A stretch of 40,099 nt of DNA from Deltaproteobacteria bacterium (GCA_003647275.1 QMMN01000020.1:1-40099), one strand, 5' to 3'; positions 17,309 to 26,417 are shown, numbered from the stretch's first letter. Notes: generated by a model from the sequence alone, not told the origin. Made by a program: numbers and translations.

Positions 17309-18083
17309 GTTTTTCTCCCTCAATTCTCCGGTACTGGCTGAAACCCCGACTGCTCTGGACCAGCCTGTATGGCAATAGCGTGGGCACCAATATTCGATGT
17401 TTCCCAAGCGAAACAGCTCCTTTGCCATATGTGCTGATGCGGTCAAAGAGATTCTTGTCTGTAAAGGCATCTTTTCCAAAATCATCCAGCAAGCTAGATT
17501 TGGCGTAGAGTCCTGGACGTAGCATTGGATCATGCAACGGATGTGTGAATCCTTCGGGCAGAATATCCACGTCGTCAGCCCCTATAAACTGCATAAAGCT
17601 CCCTCGCTTACCCAGATAGTTGATGTGAACGGCTACTTTCTTAATCATTTCTATTTGCTTCGCTTCAAGTCCACCCACACCTATGGCAATAGTTAACTCA
17701 CCTCGATAATAACAGAACTCGCGGTAGGCGATTGTAGATTCATAGATCCCCCTCGGAGCGCCCCGCTTTTCTTGCTTTATCTTGATAAATGTGTTCAGCA
17801 CAACACAATGTTCAGGTGGTCTGAAACGTACCTCACGATCTTTGAGCCAGTGAAGCACTGTCACAGCCAAGTCTCTATCGCCAATGCGAAAGCTGGCGTC
17901 GATAAAGGCCAGTTTCACGGCATAAGGCGTTGGAACCAGGAGTGTCTTCCCACCTTTGCTGGTAGCGTGCGTCATGCGCAGGCTAAAAAGAGTTGTGGGA
18001 AGGTAACGGACGAGCAGCCATTGACCTTTGCCTCGATTCGGTGGACTCACAGCTTGATCACTCTTTTTCGATTGCCTGGCCAT
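17283..18083 (-). CDS. cas5: Type I Cascade subunit Cas5
   Basis: The protein has 266 residues from MARQSKKSDQ, which directly follows the cas7 stop codon (TAAGATG) behind GGGGAGCG. Features of Cas5 are the N-terminal strand QWLLVRYLPTTLFSLRMTHA followed by GGKTLLVPTPYAVKLAFIDA, and later INYLGKRGSFMQFIGADD. Cas5 binds the 5' tag of the crRNA in type I Cascade. Position after cas8 and cas7 supports the call. I cannot tell from sequence alone whether it belongs to subtype I-A or one of the I-B variants. Confidence 0.85.
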   Translation of the reverse strand: MARQSKKSDQAVSPPNRGKGQWLLVRYLPTTLFSLRMTHATSKGGKTLLVPTPYAVKLAFIDASFRIGDRDLAVTVLHWLKDREVRFRPPEHCVVLNTFIKIKQEKRGAPRGIYESTIAYREFCYYRGELTIAIGVGGLEAKQIEMIKKVAVHINYLGKRGSFMQFIGADDVDILPEGFTHPLHDPMLRPGLYAKSSLLDDFGKDAFTDKNLFDRISTYGKGAVSLGKHRILVPTLLPYRLVQSSRGFSQYRRIEGEKHGAHNDQD

Positions 18084-18084
18084 C

Positions 18085-19032
18085 TTACGCTCCCCAAGGT
18101 TGAACTTTTTCAACGATTTCTGTCATCTTTTCAGCAAATCCGCTCAGAGAATCAAAAGTGTATACCGTTACAGCGTTTTCGGCTAACTTGTTAAGGGTAG
18201 CGGCGATGCTCTCAACTTCGCTGCGATAGTCGGGGTTCAGCGCGCTAACAGTGGGTGCGGGCACGGTAGATGTGGAGGCGGCAATAACCCCCTCAAAGTT
18301 AACGATGTGCGGGTTCTGAGTGTTGCGATGCGCCCCGCCGGGCTTAATAAAGGTATAGAGCACCGATTGCAGCAATGCCTTGATACGCTTTTGTCTCTCA
18401 GTGTTGTCGAGGGCATAGGACAACGTAATATCATTCATCCCCACCCTGAATAGGTCCAGATTGAGAACCACGGCATACTGTCCGCTGGAGGCTGGACGGT
18501 GAAAGATGTTCTGACCAAGATTCTCGGCACTGCCAGAGCCAGCCTCCCGGCCTTCAGGGACATACTTGGCATGAAAGTATGATTCCGTCATGACGGAAGA
18601 AGGGTGCCCTACTACCCAGCCGAATTCTATAACTGACTTGCGTGCGATGGATTTGTTGTTGGTAGTAATGAGAATTCCTTCACAATCATCCATTATGCAG
18701 GTATTAAGCGCCGTGTTCAGGACCTGACTATCCTGAGTATCTCTGGTAAAAGATTCAGTAAACGATTCGTCTTCGCATATTCGATTTGCGCTAAATAGTT
18801 TGCAGCCATCACATAGATTCAGATTTTGCTCCCCAGCAAGCCGGTAGAGGTGCTCAGCCTGAATATGTTTGAACATGTCGCCTGAGATGGCATTCACCGT
18901 ATGGTTTTCACCGTTTTCATCCACTATTTCCACCATGCGGGTCATCAGTGCGTTGCCTTCCGACCCTTCATTATTGAGGGCATGAAGGTTTATGGTGGCA
19001 AGTCCGGAAATACTCAATGAATGTAGCTTCAT
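18085..19032 (-). CDS. cas7: Type I backbone subunit Cas7 (DevR/Cst2 family)
   Basis: The 315-residue protein starts MKLHSLSISGLATINLHALN and contains NNEGSEGNALMTR and NAISGDMFKHIQAEHL, the hallmark N-terminal region of the DevR-family Cas7, named after the Myxococcus dev locus. A CxxC (NLCDGC) lies near residue 74, and the C-terminal half contains FIKPGGAHRNTQNPH. Six or so copies coat the crRNA guide in Cascade. It lies 36 bp downstream of cas8 and two bp upstream of cas5. In Myxococcus the DevR homologue is also an autoregulator; nothing here tests that. Confidence 0.92.
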   Translation of the reverse strand: MKLHSLSISGLATINLHALNNEGSEGNALMTRMVEIVDENGENHTVNAISGDMFKHIQAEHLYRLAGEQNLNLCDGCKLFSANRICEDESFTESFTRDTQDSQVLNTALNTCIMDDCEGILITTNNKSIARKSVIEFGWVVGHPSSVMTESYFHAKYVPEGREAGSGSAENLGQNIFHRPASSGQYAVVLNLDLFRVGMNDITLSYALDNTERQKRIKALLQSVLYTFIKPGGAHRNTQNPHIVNFEGVIAASTSTVPAPTVSALNPDYRSEVESIAATLNKLAENAVTVYTFDSLSGFAEKMTEIVEKVQPWGA

Positions 19033-19068
19033 GGTAGCTCCCTCCTCTTAAAACATTTAGGTTTCGGG

Positions 19069-20727
19069 TTAAGCGACACCCGATGACTCATCATCGGCAG
19101 CCTCAGTCCCAGGGTCTGTCTTGGGTGGCCGGGCAAATCCATAGGCCAAGAGAAGCATCCCGACCAGCTCTGCCCCATGTTCGTCGATTAGTCCAAACAC
19201 CTTATCTAACTCGTGACTTTTAACAGTATGGCCTTTCCCCTTCAGTCTGTGCTCCGTCTCCCAGTTGTATTGCTGAACAAAGTCCGCCAACAACGGGAGA
19301 AAGCTCTTGCTTCCGCCCTTCATTTTCTGTTTCCAGTCTTGGGCTAGCCCGAAACGAACCTCTCTTTTTTTTAAACTCAGAGCATAAATGGTGCTGTTGC
19401 GAATAGCTCTGGCTACGGACAGAAAACCGTCATTGGTGATTATCTCCTCTGCTTTCATCGGATACCCCCTTACTAAAAGCTCTTTAATATTAACGATAGA
19501 CAATTCCTTCACTCCGCGGCGTTGCATTATGTGGACGGCAAACCGGGCGGTGAACTCAAGAAAGTCAGAGAGTTCTCCCGTGGTAAGCCATTTCCTGTAT
19601 TGCTGAAGAACAGGAACATCGCCAGAGCGTGACTCAGCCAGTGAGCCTAGAGAGCCTGCTGTTCGCTCTGCCCCCTTTTGTGTGCCGATATGCTCTTCGA
19701 TGATCCCGAGAAAGGCATTTGCCGCCCCCCTGTCGGATATGACAAACCAGCCCGGCAGGGGCATAAAAGCATCGTTCATGAGGGCAGAGGCAGTGCCCAG
19801 ATTTTTAAAGAATGCCTGCCGCAGGCCCTTTACGATCTCATTTGGCCTTCGGCGTCGAAGGCCGATCTGCCGCCCCATGACATCACTTTTGAGGATAAGT
19901 TGCTCTGCCAGCCTCAAGGATGATTCAATATCCAGGCGGATGCCGCCCCAGAGATTGAGGTCCATAAGCGTGTGACGCAAGGCCCTGAGGGCCTCAACGT
20001 CGATATCGCCGGGTTCTATCACATACACTTTGATGTCTTTGCCAACCCGGTACGGCAGCATTGCCGAGTATGCGCCCCGGTATTTCATCCACTCTGAAAA
20101 CGGGTCAACAACCTCTTTGCTAATGGCACCAGGAGATTTGGCCACGGTCTTGGCAGCGTGGACTCCCTTGCCAGTGGCTGGTGAGAAGAACTGGCTGTTG
20201 CTCAGGCGAACAGGGGGGACAAACTCATCCCCGGAGGTGAGCCGCGCTCTGGCCCATTCCAATGCCTTTTCGGGATGTTCCACAATCCATCGATAAAGCT
20301 TCTTGTCAGCATCCCAACCCATGCGCATGGAGGCCAAAATACTTGCCATACGATATTCACGTGTCGGTTGCTCCGGCTCCGGCAGCCCTTGCTCTCTGAG
20401 CACTTGCTCCAGTTCAGCTTTTTTCTTGCCGTTCGGTCTTCTATATAGCCTTGCGGCCTCGTCTTTTTTTCTCTCCTCGTCGTAATCGATTACCCGGCCC
20501 TGTGGACGTTTACCGTCTTTGTTTCTCAGAAAGATAAAAGGGTATCCGGGGCCGGGTGGCTTCCAGTCCATAGGTGCGGTCTCACCGACCACACTTATAC
20601 GAAACGCATCCCCTATATCCTCAATGCGGACCGGAACACCTGTCAGCTCCCCGAGAAGATCTGCCGTCCCGACCGCCTCCAGTGTGTCCGCATAGGTACC
20701 AGTGAATTTTTGGATTTTATATTCCAC
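19069..20727 (-). CDS. cas8: Type I Cascade large subunit, Cas8 family
   Basis: The 552-residue protein starts at a GTG behind GGGGAGA. I recognise no strong motif beyond a general Cas8 look (MASILASMRMGWDADKKLYR, FFKNLGTASALMNDAFMPLP, ELSDFLEFTARFAVHIMQRR, a helical C terminus), so the call rests mostly on position: it is the large gene directly before cas7 and cas5 and the only candidate for the PAM-reading subunit. With DevR-type Cas7 it resembles the Myxan-like or I-A/I-B group, but the subtype is not resolved. Its start lies 11 bp after the abiEii stop codon, so it could be expressed partly from the abiE promoter. Confidence 0.75.
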   Translation of the reverse strand: MEYKIQKFTGTYADTLEAVGTADLLGELTGVPVRIEDIGDAFRISVVGETAPMDWKPPGPGYPFIFLRNKDGKRPQGRVIDYDEERKKDEAARLYRRPNGKKKAELEQVLREQGLPEPEQPTREYRMASILASMRMGWDADKKLYRWIVEHPEKALEWARARLTSGDEFVPPVRLSNSQFFSPATGKGVHAAKTVAKSPGAISKEVVDPFSEWMKYRGAYSAMLPYRVGKDIKVYVIEPGDIDVEALRALRHTLMDLNLWGGIRLDIESSLRLAEQLILKSDVMGRQIGLRRRRPNEIVKGLRQAFFKNLGTASALMNDAFMPLPGWFVISDRGAANAFLGIIEEHIGTQKGAERTAGSLGSLAESRSGDVPVLQQYRKWLTTGELSDFLEFTARFAVHIMQRRGVKELSIVNIKELLVRGYPMKAEEIITNDGFLSVARAIRNSTIYALSLKKREVRFGLAQDWKQKMKGGSKSFLPLLADFVQQYNWETEHRLKGKGHTVKSHELDKVFGLIDEHGAELVGMLLLAYGFARPPKTDPGTEAADDESSGVA

Positions 20728-20738
20728 TGCTCTCCCCT

Positions 20739-21593
20739 TTATTTAAAAAGATGTGCTATAGCCTTGCGCAGATCTTCAATAGCAATGTCTGCGGGTGGAA
20801 TCGTTTTCAGGTGGCTACCCAGGGATGGAACCCACTGTTTTTTCATGTGAAACATCCTCTCCGGAGGGAAGAAAACGGATCTGTCCCTGAAGTCTATGCC
20901 CTTTGTCCTACATTTTTTCTCAAAGGTTGCTGGTACTACCCTCCAATTTATTCTGTCCTGGCAATGAGACCAGAGATACCAGAGGTCATAGCAATCTCGC
21001 GGGGCTATATACGATCTCTGGATGAGCGAACGTAGTTTTTCGGCAAAGATCTCTTCCAGGCAATACACGGGTATTTCATTGCCCGCTGCTGCACAATCAG
21101 AATAAGAGTGCAATAAAGGTCTGCGGGCCACCGGCAGACAAATTTCCTCATGTAAAGAGACATCGATCCTGATCCTCGTCATCCATCGATGCTGATCAGG
21201 AATCTGCCGATGTCGGGGGTGTGCTGCACCCCAAAAGGGGAGGGAAATCCGGTAACCCATCAGACGATCTTCAAAAAGTTGCCGTTGGACAGCGGGTGCG
21301 CCGAAATGAATACCCGTTTCTTCATAAATAGGTTCAAGACTGCGAGTCAATGACTGACGGAACATGGAATCGGTTAACGGCTCCGCAGCAGTAAAATCCA
21401 GGTCTTCGGAAAAACGATAGTCGGAAAAATATGCCTTCCGAAGGCACGTGCCACCCTTAAATACCAATTTCTCTTTTAATTCATGGCTGAAAATCCCCCG
21501 CAGCACATGCCCCAAAACCCAATCTTTATCCACCGTTTCAACCGGCACTCCCCATAAAGCTGACTTTTCTCTCAACTCTTTGGGGGTCAACAT
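20739..21593 (-). CDS. abiEii: AbiEii nucleotidyltransferase toxin
   Basis: The 284-residue protein has the four AbiEii motifs: KGGTCLRKAYFSDYRFSEDLDF (motif I, with GGT and the SEDLD metal site, about residues 46-67), RIRIDVSLHEEI (II), CLEEIFAEKLRSL (III) and RDCYDLWYL (IV). AbiEii toxins are DNA polymerase beta-type nucleotidyltransferases whose relatives add nucleotides to tRNA 3' ends; they arrest growth in abortive phage defence. The start lies 7 bp after the abiEi stop, with GGAGGG overlapping that gene's end. It is embedded between cas3 and cas8 on the same strand. Confidence 0.94.
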   Translation of the reverse strand: MLTPKELREKSALWGVPVETVDKDWVLGHVLRGIFSHELKEKLVFKGGTCLRKAYFSDYRFSEDLDFTAAEPLTDSMFRQSLTRSLEPIYEETGIHFGAPAVQRQLFEDRLMGYRISLPFWGAAHPRHRQIPDQHRWMTRIRIDVSLHEEICLPVARRPLLHSYSDCAAAGNEIPVYCLEEIFAEKLRSLIQRSYIAPRDCYDLWYLWSHCQDRINWRVVPATFEKKCRTKGIDFRDRSVFFPPERMFHMKKQWVPSLGSHLKTIPPADIAIEDLRKAIAHLFK

Positions 21594-21600
21594 TGCAATA

Positions 21601-22419
21601 TTATCCCTCCGCCATGCCCAGGAGGGCCTGATTCGAGAGGTTAAGTAGCAGTTTCCATCGACATATTCGTTTCCCTGTGGGGGGAGATAAAGGGTCCAGG
21701 ATAGAATAGGTTTTGGTAAGCCGAGCCAGCACCCTTTCTCTGAATTTGGCGAAATCTTCTATATCGTAAAGCTCGGAAAGATAGGCAATGCGTTTCATCA
21801 CTGTCTGATTGCCTATACTCTCTGCATAGTGCCAGAGATTCTCCTTGTCCAAATCCCTGTGGGCAGCATAAAGCCCCTTGGCCGCTTCCACAAAGCCCCC
21901 AGCATATTCCGGCAGGTCAAAACAATCGATGATCGTCTTTTCCGGATCCGTGATTTTATATCTTGCCATACCACTCCACTCGTCCCTGACTCCATAAAAC
22001 TTTTGAGGCCTGACCTTGATAAATTTGTAACGGACATTCAGTATCTCTTTAGAGGTCTTTTGCTTAATGGTCTGCACAAACACCACGTTCGGAATCTGTT
22101 CTGTCCAACCATAATGGTTTAGGGCTGACTGATAGGCAATAGCAGACGGGGAAACGAGCCGAGTTCCGATGACAAAGGAGTCACCTGTCTGGGATGATAA
22201 CAGGTCACCGAAAATATACTTTCCTTTCTCCAGAAGAACGACCCATTCCTTTTTTCTTAACCTGTCTAAAATCATTGGCCAATCTCGCCATCGTCGATAC
22301 ACTTCCGGCCTGAATCTTAGATCCTGTGTCCTAAATACTCCCTCGGGAAAAGTCTCCTTTATCCATTTTAGAAGCTCCATCTCCCGGGCCGTCGTTGTAT
22401 TAGTATAGATCTGGGTCAT
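21601..22419 (-). CDS. abiEi: AbiEi antitoxin and transcriptional regulator
   Basis: From MTQIYTNTTTAREMELLKWI the protein has 272 residues. An ATG at 22485 would add 22 residues but would put the coding start inside the inverted-repeat operator, so I prefer 22419. The N-terminal winged helix (FRTQDLRFRPEVYRRWRDW, then LRKKEWVVLLEKGKYIFGDL) and the C-terminal antitoxin domain (SAIAYQSALNHYGWTE, ITDPEKTIIDCFDLPEYAGG) match the AbiEi family, type IV antitoxins that repress their own promoter through inverted repeats. It lies downstream of cas3 and upstream of its toxin abiEii. Confidence 0.92.
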   Translation of the reverse strand: MTQIYTNTTTAREMELLKWIKETFPEGVFRTQDLRFRPEVYRRWRDWPMILDRLRKKEWVVLLEKGKYIFGDLLSSQTGDSFVIGTRLVSPSAIAYQSALNHYGWTEQIPNVVFVQTIKQKTSKEILNVRYKFIKVRPQKFYGVRDEWSGMARYKITDPEKTIIDCFDLPEYAGGFVEAAKGLYAAHRDLDKENLWHYAESIGNQTVMKRIAYLSELYDIEDFAKFRERVLARLTKTYSILDPLSPPTGKRICRWKLLLNLSNQALLGMAEG

Positions 22420-22420
22420 A

Positions 22421-22485
22421 ATGTTATATTTCGTGGTAATATTCCCTTCCGAAAGTTGATATATTAATAACACAAAATATAACAT
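22421..22485 (-). promoter_or_regulatory. Inverted-repeat operator upstream of abiE
   Basis: The plus strand has ATGTTATATTTCGTGGTAAT at 22421-22440, and the complement of 22465-22484 reads ATGTTATATTTTGTGTTATT. The two arms of about 23 bp match at most positions and are separated by about 18 bp. Known AbiEi proteins bind a pair of 23-bp inverted repeats over their promoter, so this is the expected negative-autoregulation site. It means the abiE pair, and possibly the downstream cas8-cas7-cas5 and type III genes, can be transcribed from a promoter here. Confidence 0.75.
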
Positions 22486-22506
22486 ACAAAAAGCTAAAAA
22501 GTATAT

Positions 22507-24978
22507 TTATCGATTATTTTTCATACTTCCCTGGTCTGCCAAGCGTAACCGTCGCACCACAAGGACATACAAGGGCCAAAGCGGATAGTCCTCCTGACGC
22601 TGAAAGGACAGGAGGTCATTTGTGAACCTTTGCTGCTCATCCCTGTTGGGTTGGTCTACTAAACGCCAGCCCTTCTCGAAGTTTTCCGGCACTGACTTTT
22701 GTAAAATTTCCGATGCCCTGTCGATTAATTGAAAAGAGCCAAGACTCCGGGTATGGGGAGCGTGGTGTCTGGCAATGGCCGTCCATACCACAGCAGCCAC
22801 ATCATCGCTCAATTCTTGCTCCAGCAAACCTTGACTAACGGCAAAGGCCCCTTCCATTGCATGCGACCCTTGTTTTGGAAACTGTTTTCGTTTCTGCCAA
22901 TCGACCTCAGGTTCATAGTCTGTATGGGCTAACGGCTCATCCATGAGCTTGGAGGCGTCCTTGAATTCCTGCCAGGCCCTCATCGCCGCCTGCCACTGCT
23001 TGGTCAGTTTGCCCACGTCGTGGAGCGCACAGGCCAGTTCAAAAAGCTGTTCGCATTTTTCGTTCGTCATGCCGCCATGCATTTCGATAGCCCGCACGGC
23101 TGTCTCATACTTGTGCGCCATTTGACGGCACTGACTGATAACCCGTTCTGTATGCTCCCGAAAGGTCTCGTATTCAAGCTGATAACGGGGAAGGGGCGGG
23201 CGGTGATCATAAATGACAGGGGCAGCGTGACCGCTTACTCCCAATTGCAAACCGAGATCTGGAGAATATGAAGCGGCATCTGGGTGGATGGCAATAAGCC
23301 AGGGAGCGGAAAGAAGTCGGCGAACACTGGAGACCTTTTCCCAATCCCATTGTAATGCTCCGCCCGGCAAGGCCTTGCTCTCTGCTGGAATCTTGGCCAC
23401 CCATTGCCCACCCCCTTTGCCTTCAAATGCCTCTGTAAGGGCAAACAGGCTGACCCGAGGAACAGAAATCATCCGAGGCCACATTGTCCTGTCGAAACGG
23501 AGAGAGTCAGGGTCGTCAGTTATGATGAGACTGATTGAGGCAACATCCCTGATCAGTTGTCTTACGGCGTCTTTCATTTTGTTTTCCATGGCGTCATGCA
23601 CCATACGCCGCCGTTCATACAAATTGGCAAAAACCTGTAAAGCAGCCAATTCGGCCTGTGTATGTACCTCATCTACCCATACGTGTTCCGTACCAGAACT
23701 TACGACCTTCCCGTTGCTGTCAAGCCTACTCAACATCTGCCGGGAAGACTCCAATAATTCGCGTGTGGGCTCATCTCTGTACGGCCCCCACTTTAATTGT
23801 TGATCTTCTCCACGTTCCAACTCATATACCCACACCGTCCCTATACTCCTTGGCCCGCCATATCTTGCGCATCGCCCGGCCCGTTGGACAAGGCTGTTCA
23901 TCGGGGCCAACTCTGTATGAAGATTATCCGCCGAAATATCCATCCCGGCTTCGATGACCTGAGTAGTAACCAGAATGACATCGGTACGGGTAGCCTCTTT
24001 GCCAAGGTACTCTTTGAGTTTATCTTCCATTTGTTTGCGATCCTGGGGATAGAAACGGCTGTGAAGCAAGAGCACCTGTGTTGAGGTTTCACGAGTCGCC
24101 CTTTTCAATGCTACGTACAGGTCTTGTGCTCGCTTCACGGTGTTTACGAGCACAATAGAGCGTCCCTTCCCGTGATGCTCCAACACATGCCCGACTTCCA
24201 ATGGTTCAGGCACCCAGCAATAGGCGCGCTGTTTTTCACGATGGCACGGAAGTGACATAACTTCCTCACCGGAAAGGTATACCTGTTCAGCCTGCAAGGT
24301 ATCCGCAAGCCATGCCTGAGTCCTTCCGCTCATAGTGGCTGTCATCACAAGAAAGCGGCAAAACGGTTTGAGGCGATCCAGCATTTCCAGGGTCGTACCC
24401 ATTGCCCTGTCAGGCTCCAACAGATGAAATTCGTCAAACACCAGAAAAGAACCAAGCAATGCCCCTGCATTGATATTGCCAAGTCTTGGAGGCAACGATA
24501 CCGGCATCATGAAATAAGAGGAGAGAAGCTGATCAATAGTCGTAAAAACAATATCCCCTTCAAAAAAAGGATCATCCTGTTGCTCGCCGGTTTGGATAGT
24601 AATATACAGATGAGCGGTCTCTTGGTAATCTCTATCTTTGCCCACTGTGACAACCGTGTCTTGGCCAAATGCCATCTGACATGCTGTTACGGTGTCCTTG
24701 AATAGGGTAGTCGCCAGCGTTCTCAGCGGTAAAGCAAAGATGAGGCGATCAAAGAGCGATTCCCCAATCTTCTTGGAGTAAAGAAACGGCAATAGCGCTG
24801 CCCAAGTCTTCCCAGCACCCGTTGGAGCAGAAAGGATAACATTGCGACCAGAAAAAAGATGTTCAGCCACTCTCTCCTGATAGGGATAAGGTTCAAAACC
24901 ATGCCCTCCAGTCAACTGATTAAATAAATCTCTTATTCCCTCAAGTTGTTCCTTAACCACCCGTTTCCCATTGTTCAT
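22507..24978 (-). CDS. cas3: Cas3 helicase-nuclease with C-terminal HD domain
   Basis: The 823-residue protein carries an SF2 helicase core first: Walker A SAPTGAGKTWAALLPF (about 54-69), LVFDEFHLLEP (DEFH in place of DEAH, about 179), VMTATMS, and QRAGRCARYGG (about 367). An HD nuclease domain follows: LACALHDVGKLTKQWQ (about 650), then AHTDYE and KQGSHAMEGAFAV. Cas3 is recruited by Cascade to unwind and degrade target DNA. Most Cas3 proteins have the HD domain at the N terminus, so the reversed order is notable. No clear ribosome binding site precedes the start. It is the first gene of the type I set; its stop lies 88 bp before abiEi. Confidence 0.94.
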   Translation of the reverse strand: MNNGKRVVKEQLEGIRDLFNQLTGGHGFEPYPYQERVAEHLFSGRNVILSAPTGAGKTWAALLPFLYSKKIGESLFDRLIFALPLRTLATTLFKDTVTACQMAFGQDTVVTVGKDRDYQETAHLYITIQTGEQQDDPFFEGDIVFTTIDQLLSSYFMMPVSLPPRLGNINAGALLGSFLVFDEFHLLEPDRAMGTTLEMLDRLKPFCRFLVMTATMSGRTQAWLADTLQAEQVYLSGEEVMSLPCHREKQRAYCWVPEPLEVGHVLEHHGKGRSIVLVNTVKRAQDLYVALKRATRETSTQVLLLHSRFYPQDRKQMEDKLKEYLGKEATRTDVILVTTQVIEAGMDISADNLHTELAPMNSLVQRAGRCARYGGPRSIGTVWVYELERGEDQQLKWGPYRDEPTRELLESSRQMLSRLDSNGKVVSSGTEHVWVDEVHTQAELAALQVFANLYERRRMVHDAMENKMKDAVRQLIRDVASISLIITDDPDSLRFDRTMWPRMISVPRVSLFALTEAFEGKGGGQWVAKIPAESKALPGGALQWDWEKVSSVRRLLSAPWLIAIHPDAASYSPDLGLQLGVSGHAAPVIYDHRPPLPRYQLEYETFREHTERVISQCRQMAHKYETAVRAIEMHGGMTNEKCEQLFELACALHDVGKLTKQWQAAMRAWQEFKDASKLMDEPLAHTDYEPEVDWQKRKQFPKQGSHAMEGAFAVSQGLLEQELSDDVAAVVWTAIARHHAPHTRSLGSFQLIDRASEILQKSVPENFEKGWRLVDQPNRDEQQRFTNDLLSFQRQEDYPLWPLYVLVVRRLRLADQGSMKNNR

Positions 24979-25006
24979 TTGAAAAACAATCTAATACACA
25001 ATTGGC

Positions 25007-25189
25007 CTATGTCCCCTTCTCAATTCCATACCATCCCCTTCCAAGCACCGCGTTATCTACCATGGTGTGCTCAAAAAGGCTCTGTTCAAACTCCCGGTGT
25101 TTGGCGGTGAGCCTTTTCCAGCCTCGTTGCAACATGAATTCTGTAGCTCTTTCTTTAAGGGTCTCATAATGTTTCATAGAATTTTCCAT
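25007..25189 (-). pseudogene. Short ORF upstream of cas3, possible remnant
   Basis: The 60-residue frame contains MKHYETLKERATEFMLQRGW and KHREFEQSLFEHTMVDNAVL. The phrase FEQSLFEHTMV recalls the N-terminal helix of HD-type cas proteins, but the frame ends soon after in unrelated residues, so I read it as a possible truncated gene. It lies 28 bp upstream of the cas3 start on the same strand. A tiny frame (MNKRKAISAPTSRSGSAA) just before it is not convincing. The interval 25190-25275 holds nothing else that I can name. Confidence 0.35.
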
Positions 25190-25275
25190 TATCCTTTAGG
25201 CCGCCGAGCCCGACCGCGATGTCGGCGCAGAAATCGCCTTGCGCTTATTCATGGTAGGCCCTAATCCTTTTGGGT

Positions 25276-25837
25276 TCATTTGCCATAGGCAGCCCGGACT
25301 TCTTTGATATCAAAACCAATCGGCTTCTTCGGAGGGTCACGTGGCGGAAGGAGCAGCGGGCGTATCTTCTCAAACAGCTCCTTCAGCTGAGTGTCGTGGA
25401 CCAGGAGGATCTTCTCGATCTGATCCAGGCGTTCCTCAAGATCGCGGCGCGATGTGAGTTCCTCGCGCATACGAACGAATGCGCGGACAACATAGATGCT
25501 CATGGCAACGGCGGTCTTGCTCTTTAGAATGTTCGCGGCCATCAAAGCACCGTGCTCGGTGAAGGCATACGGAGGGTATTTCCGGTGCTGTCCGCGCTTT
25601 AAGATCGCATTTTGCGACCTTAAACGTCGCACATCCTCCCACTCGTCCGTGGGTAAGCCGAAATATGAAGTCAGCCGGAAAACGATCCGCATTTCGCTTG
25701 ACCTGTTCGTTCAGGCGTCTGATCTCAACATTGTAGATTCTCGCCAGATCAGTATCCAGAATGACTTTTTGCCCGCGAACTGTATGGATCAAGGCTTCGA
25801 CGGGTACCGGTACCAGGGAACCGTTCTCCTTAGTCAT
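25276..25837 (-). pseudogene. ORF6N-domain gene, frameshifted (copy 1)
   Basis: The frame starts MTKENGSLVPVPVEALIHTV and encodes the ORF6N N-terminal domain (KVILDTDLARIYNVEIRRLN, DRFPADFIFRLT), then goes out of frame near 25680-25660. The rest continues in another frame from TDEWEDVRRLRSQNAILKRG through YAFTEHGALMAANILKSKTA to the end GFDIKEVRAAYGK. A single indel would join them. The family includes phage anti-repressor-like DNA-binding proteins. Its start overlaps the stop of the next copy upstream by eight bases (ATGACTAA), as in a tandem operon. Confidence 0.8.
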
Positions 25838-26417
25838 CCAGTGTCTCCCAGGACTGCCTTTTCTTTTTCCTCTTTGCACCCTTGCCATAAGCAGCACGCC
25901 TCTCCTTGACGACAAAACCGATCTTTTTTCGCGGCTTTTCAGGCGGCGTCATAAGTTCGCGTATAGCGTCAAACACAACCTTGAACTGCTCATCATATTT
26001 CTTCTCCATTTCTTCTACTTTACGCAACAGAGCTTTGTGAGAAGAGATCATTTTCCGGAGTTCCACAAATGCCCGCATTATCAAAATGTTTACTTCAATC
26101 GCTTGTTTGCTGTTGACCACTGATGACAACATGGCCACACCCTGTTCGGTGAAAGCCATGGGCAAATACTTCGTATGCTCTCCTCTTTTTAAGGTGCCAA
26201 TTTGGCACCTTAAAGAATCATACTCCTCCTTGGTCAGTTCAAACATGAAATCAGACGGAAACCTGTCAAGATTCCGTCTAACGGCCCGTTTCAGTTGTTT
26301 TGTTTCCACCCCATATAACTCGGCGAGAGCCCGGTCAATCATGACCCTCTCGTTGCGAATGACGAATATTCGACGTTGAATTGACTCAATTGGAACAAGT
26401 GACCTCTTCTCCGTCAT
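25830..26417 (-). CDS. ORF6N-domain DNA-binding protein (intact copy 2)
   Basis: From ATG 26417 the protein has 195 residues; a GTG two codons upstream is possible. It reads SIQRRIFVIRNERVMIDRAL and AELYGVETKQLKRAVRRNLD, the ORF6N domain (about residues 10-95), with [20 protein letters not shown], followed by a coiled coil (KALLRKVEEMEKKYDEQF) and a basic tail. This is the only complete member of three tandem relatives. ORF6N proteins are common in prophages and in chromosomal arrays; a role in CRISPR function is not known. Confidence 0.9.
   Translation of the reverse strand: MTEKRSLVPIESIQRRIFVIRNERVMIDRALAELYGVETKQLKRAVRRNLDRFPSDFMFELTKEEYDSLRCQIGTLKRGEHTKYLPMAFTEQGVAMLSSVVNSKQAIEVNILIMRAFVELRKMISSHKALLRKVEEMEKKYDEQFKVVFDAIRELMTPPEKPRKKIGFVVKERRAAYGKGAKRKKKRQSWETLDD

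Noticed and set aside
22420-22485. Longer AbiEi start at 22485
   Set aside because: It would place the coding start within the inverted-repeat operator, and the added residues show no family similarity.
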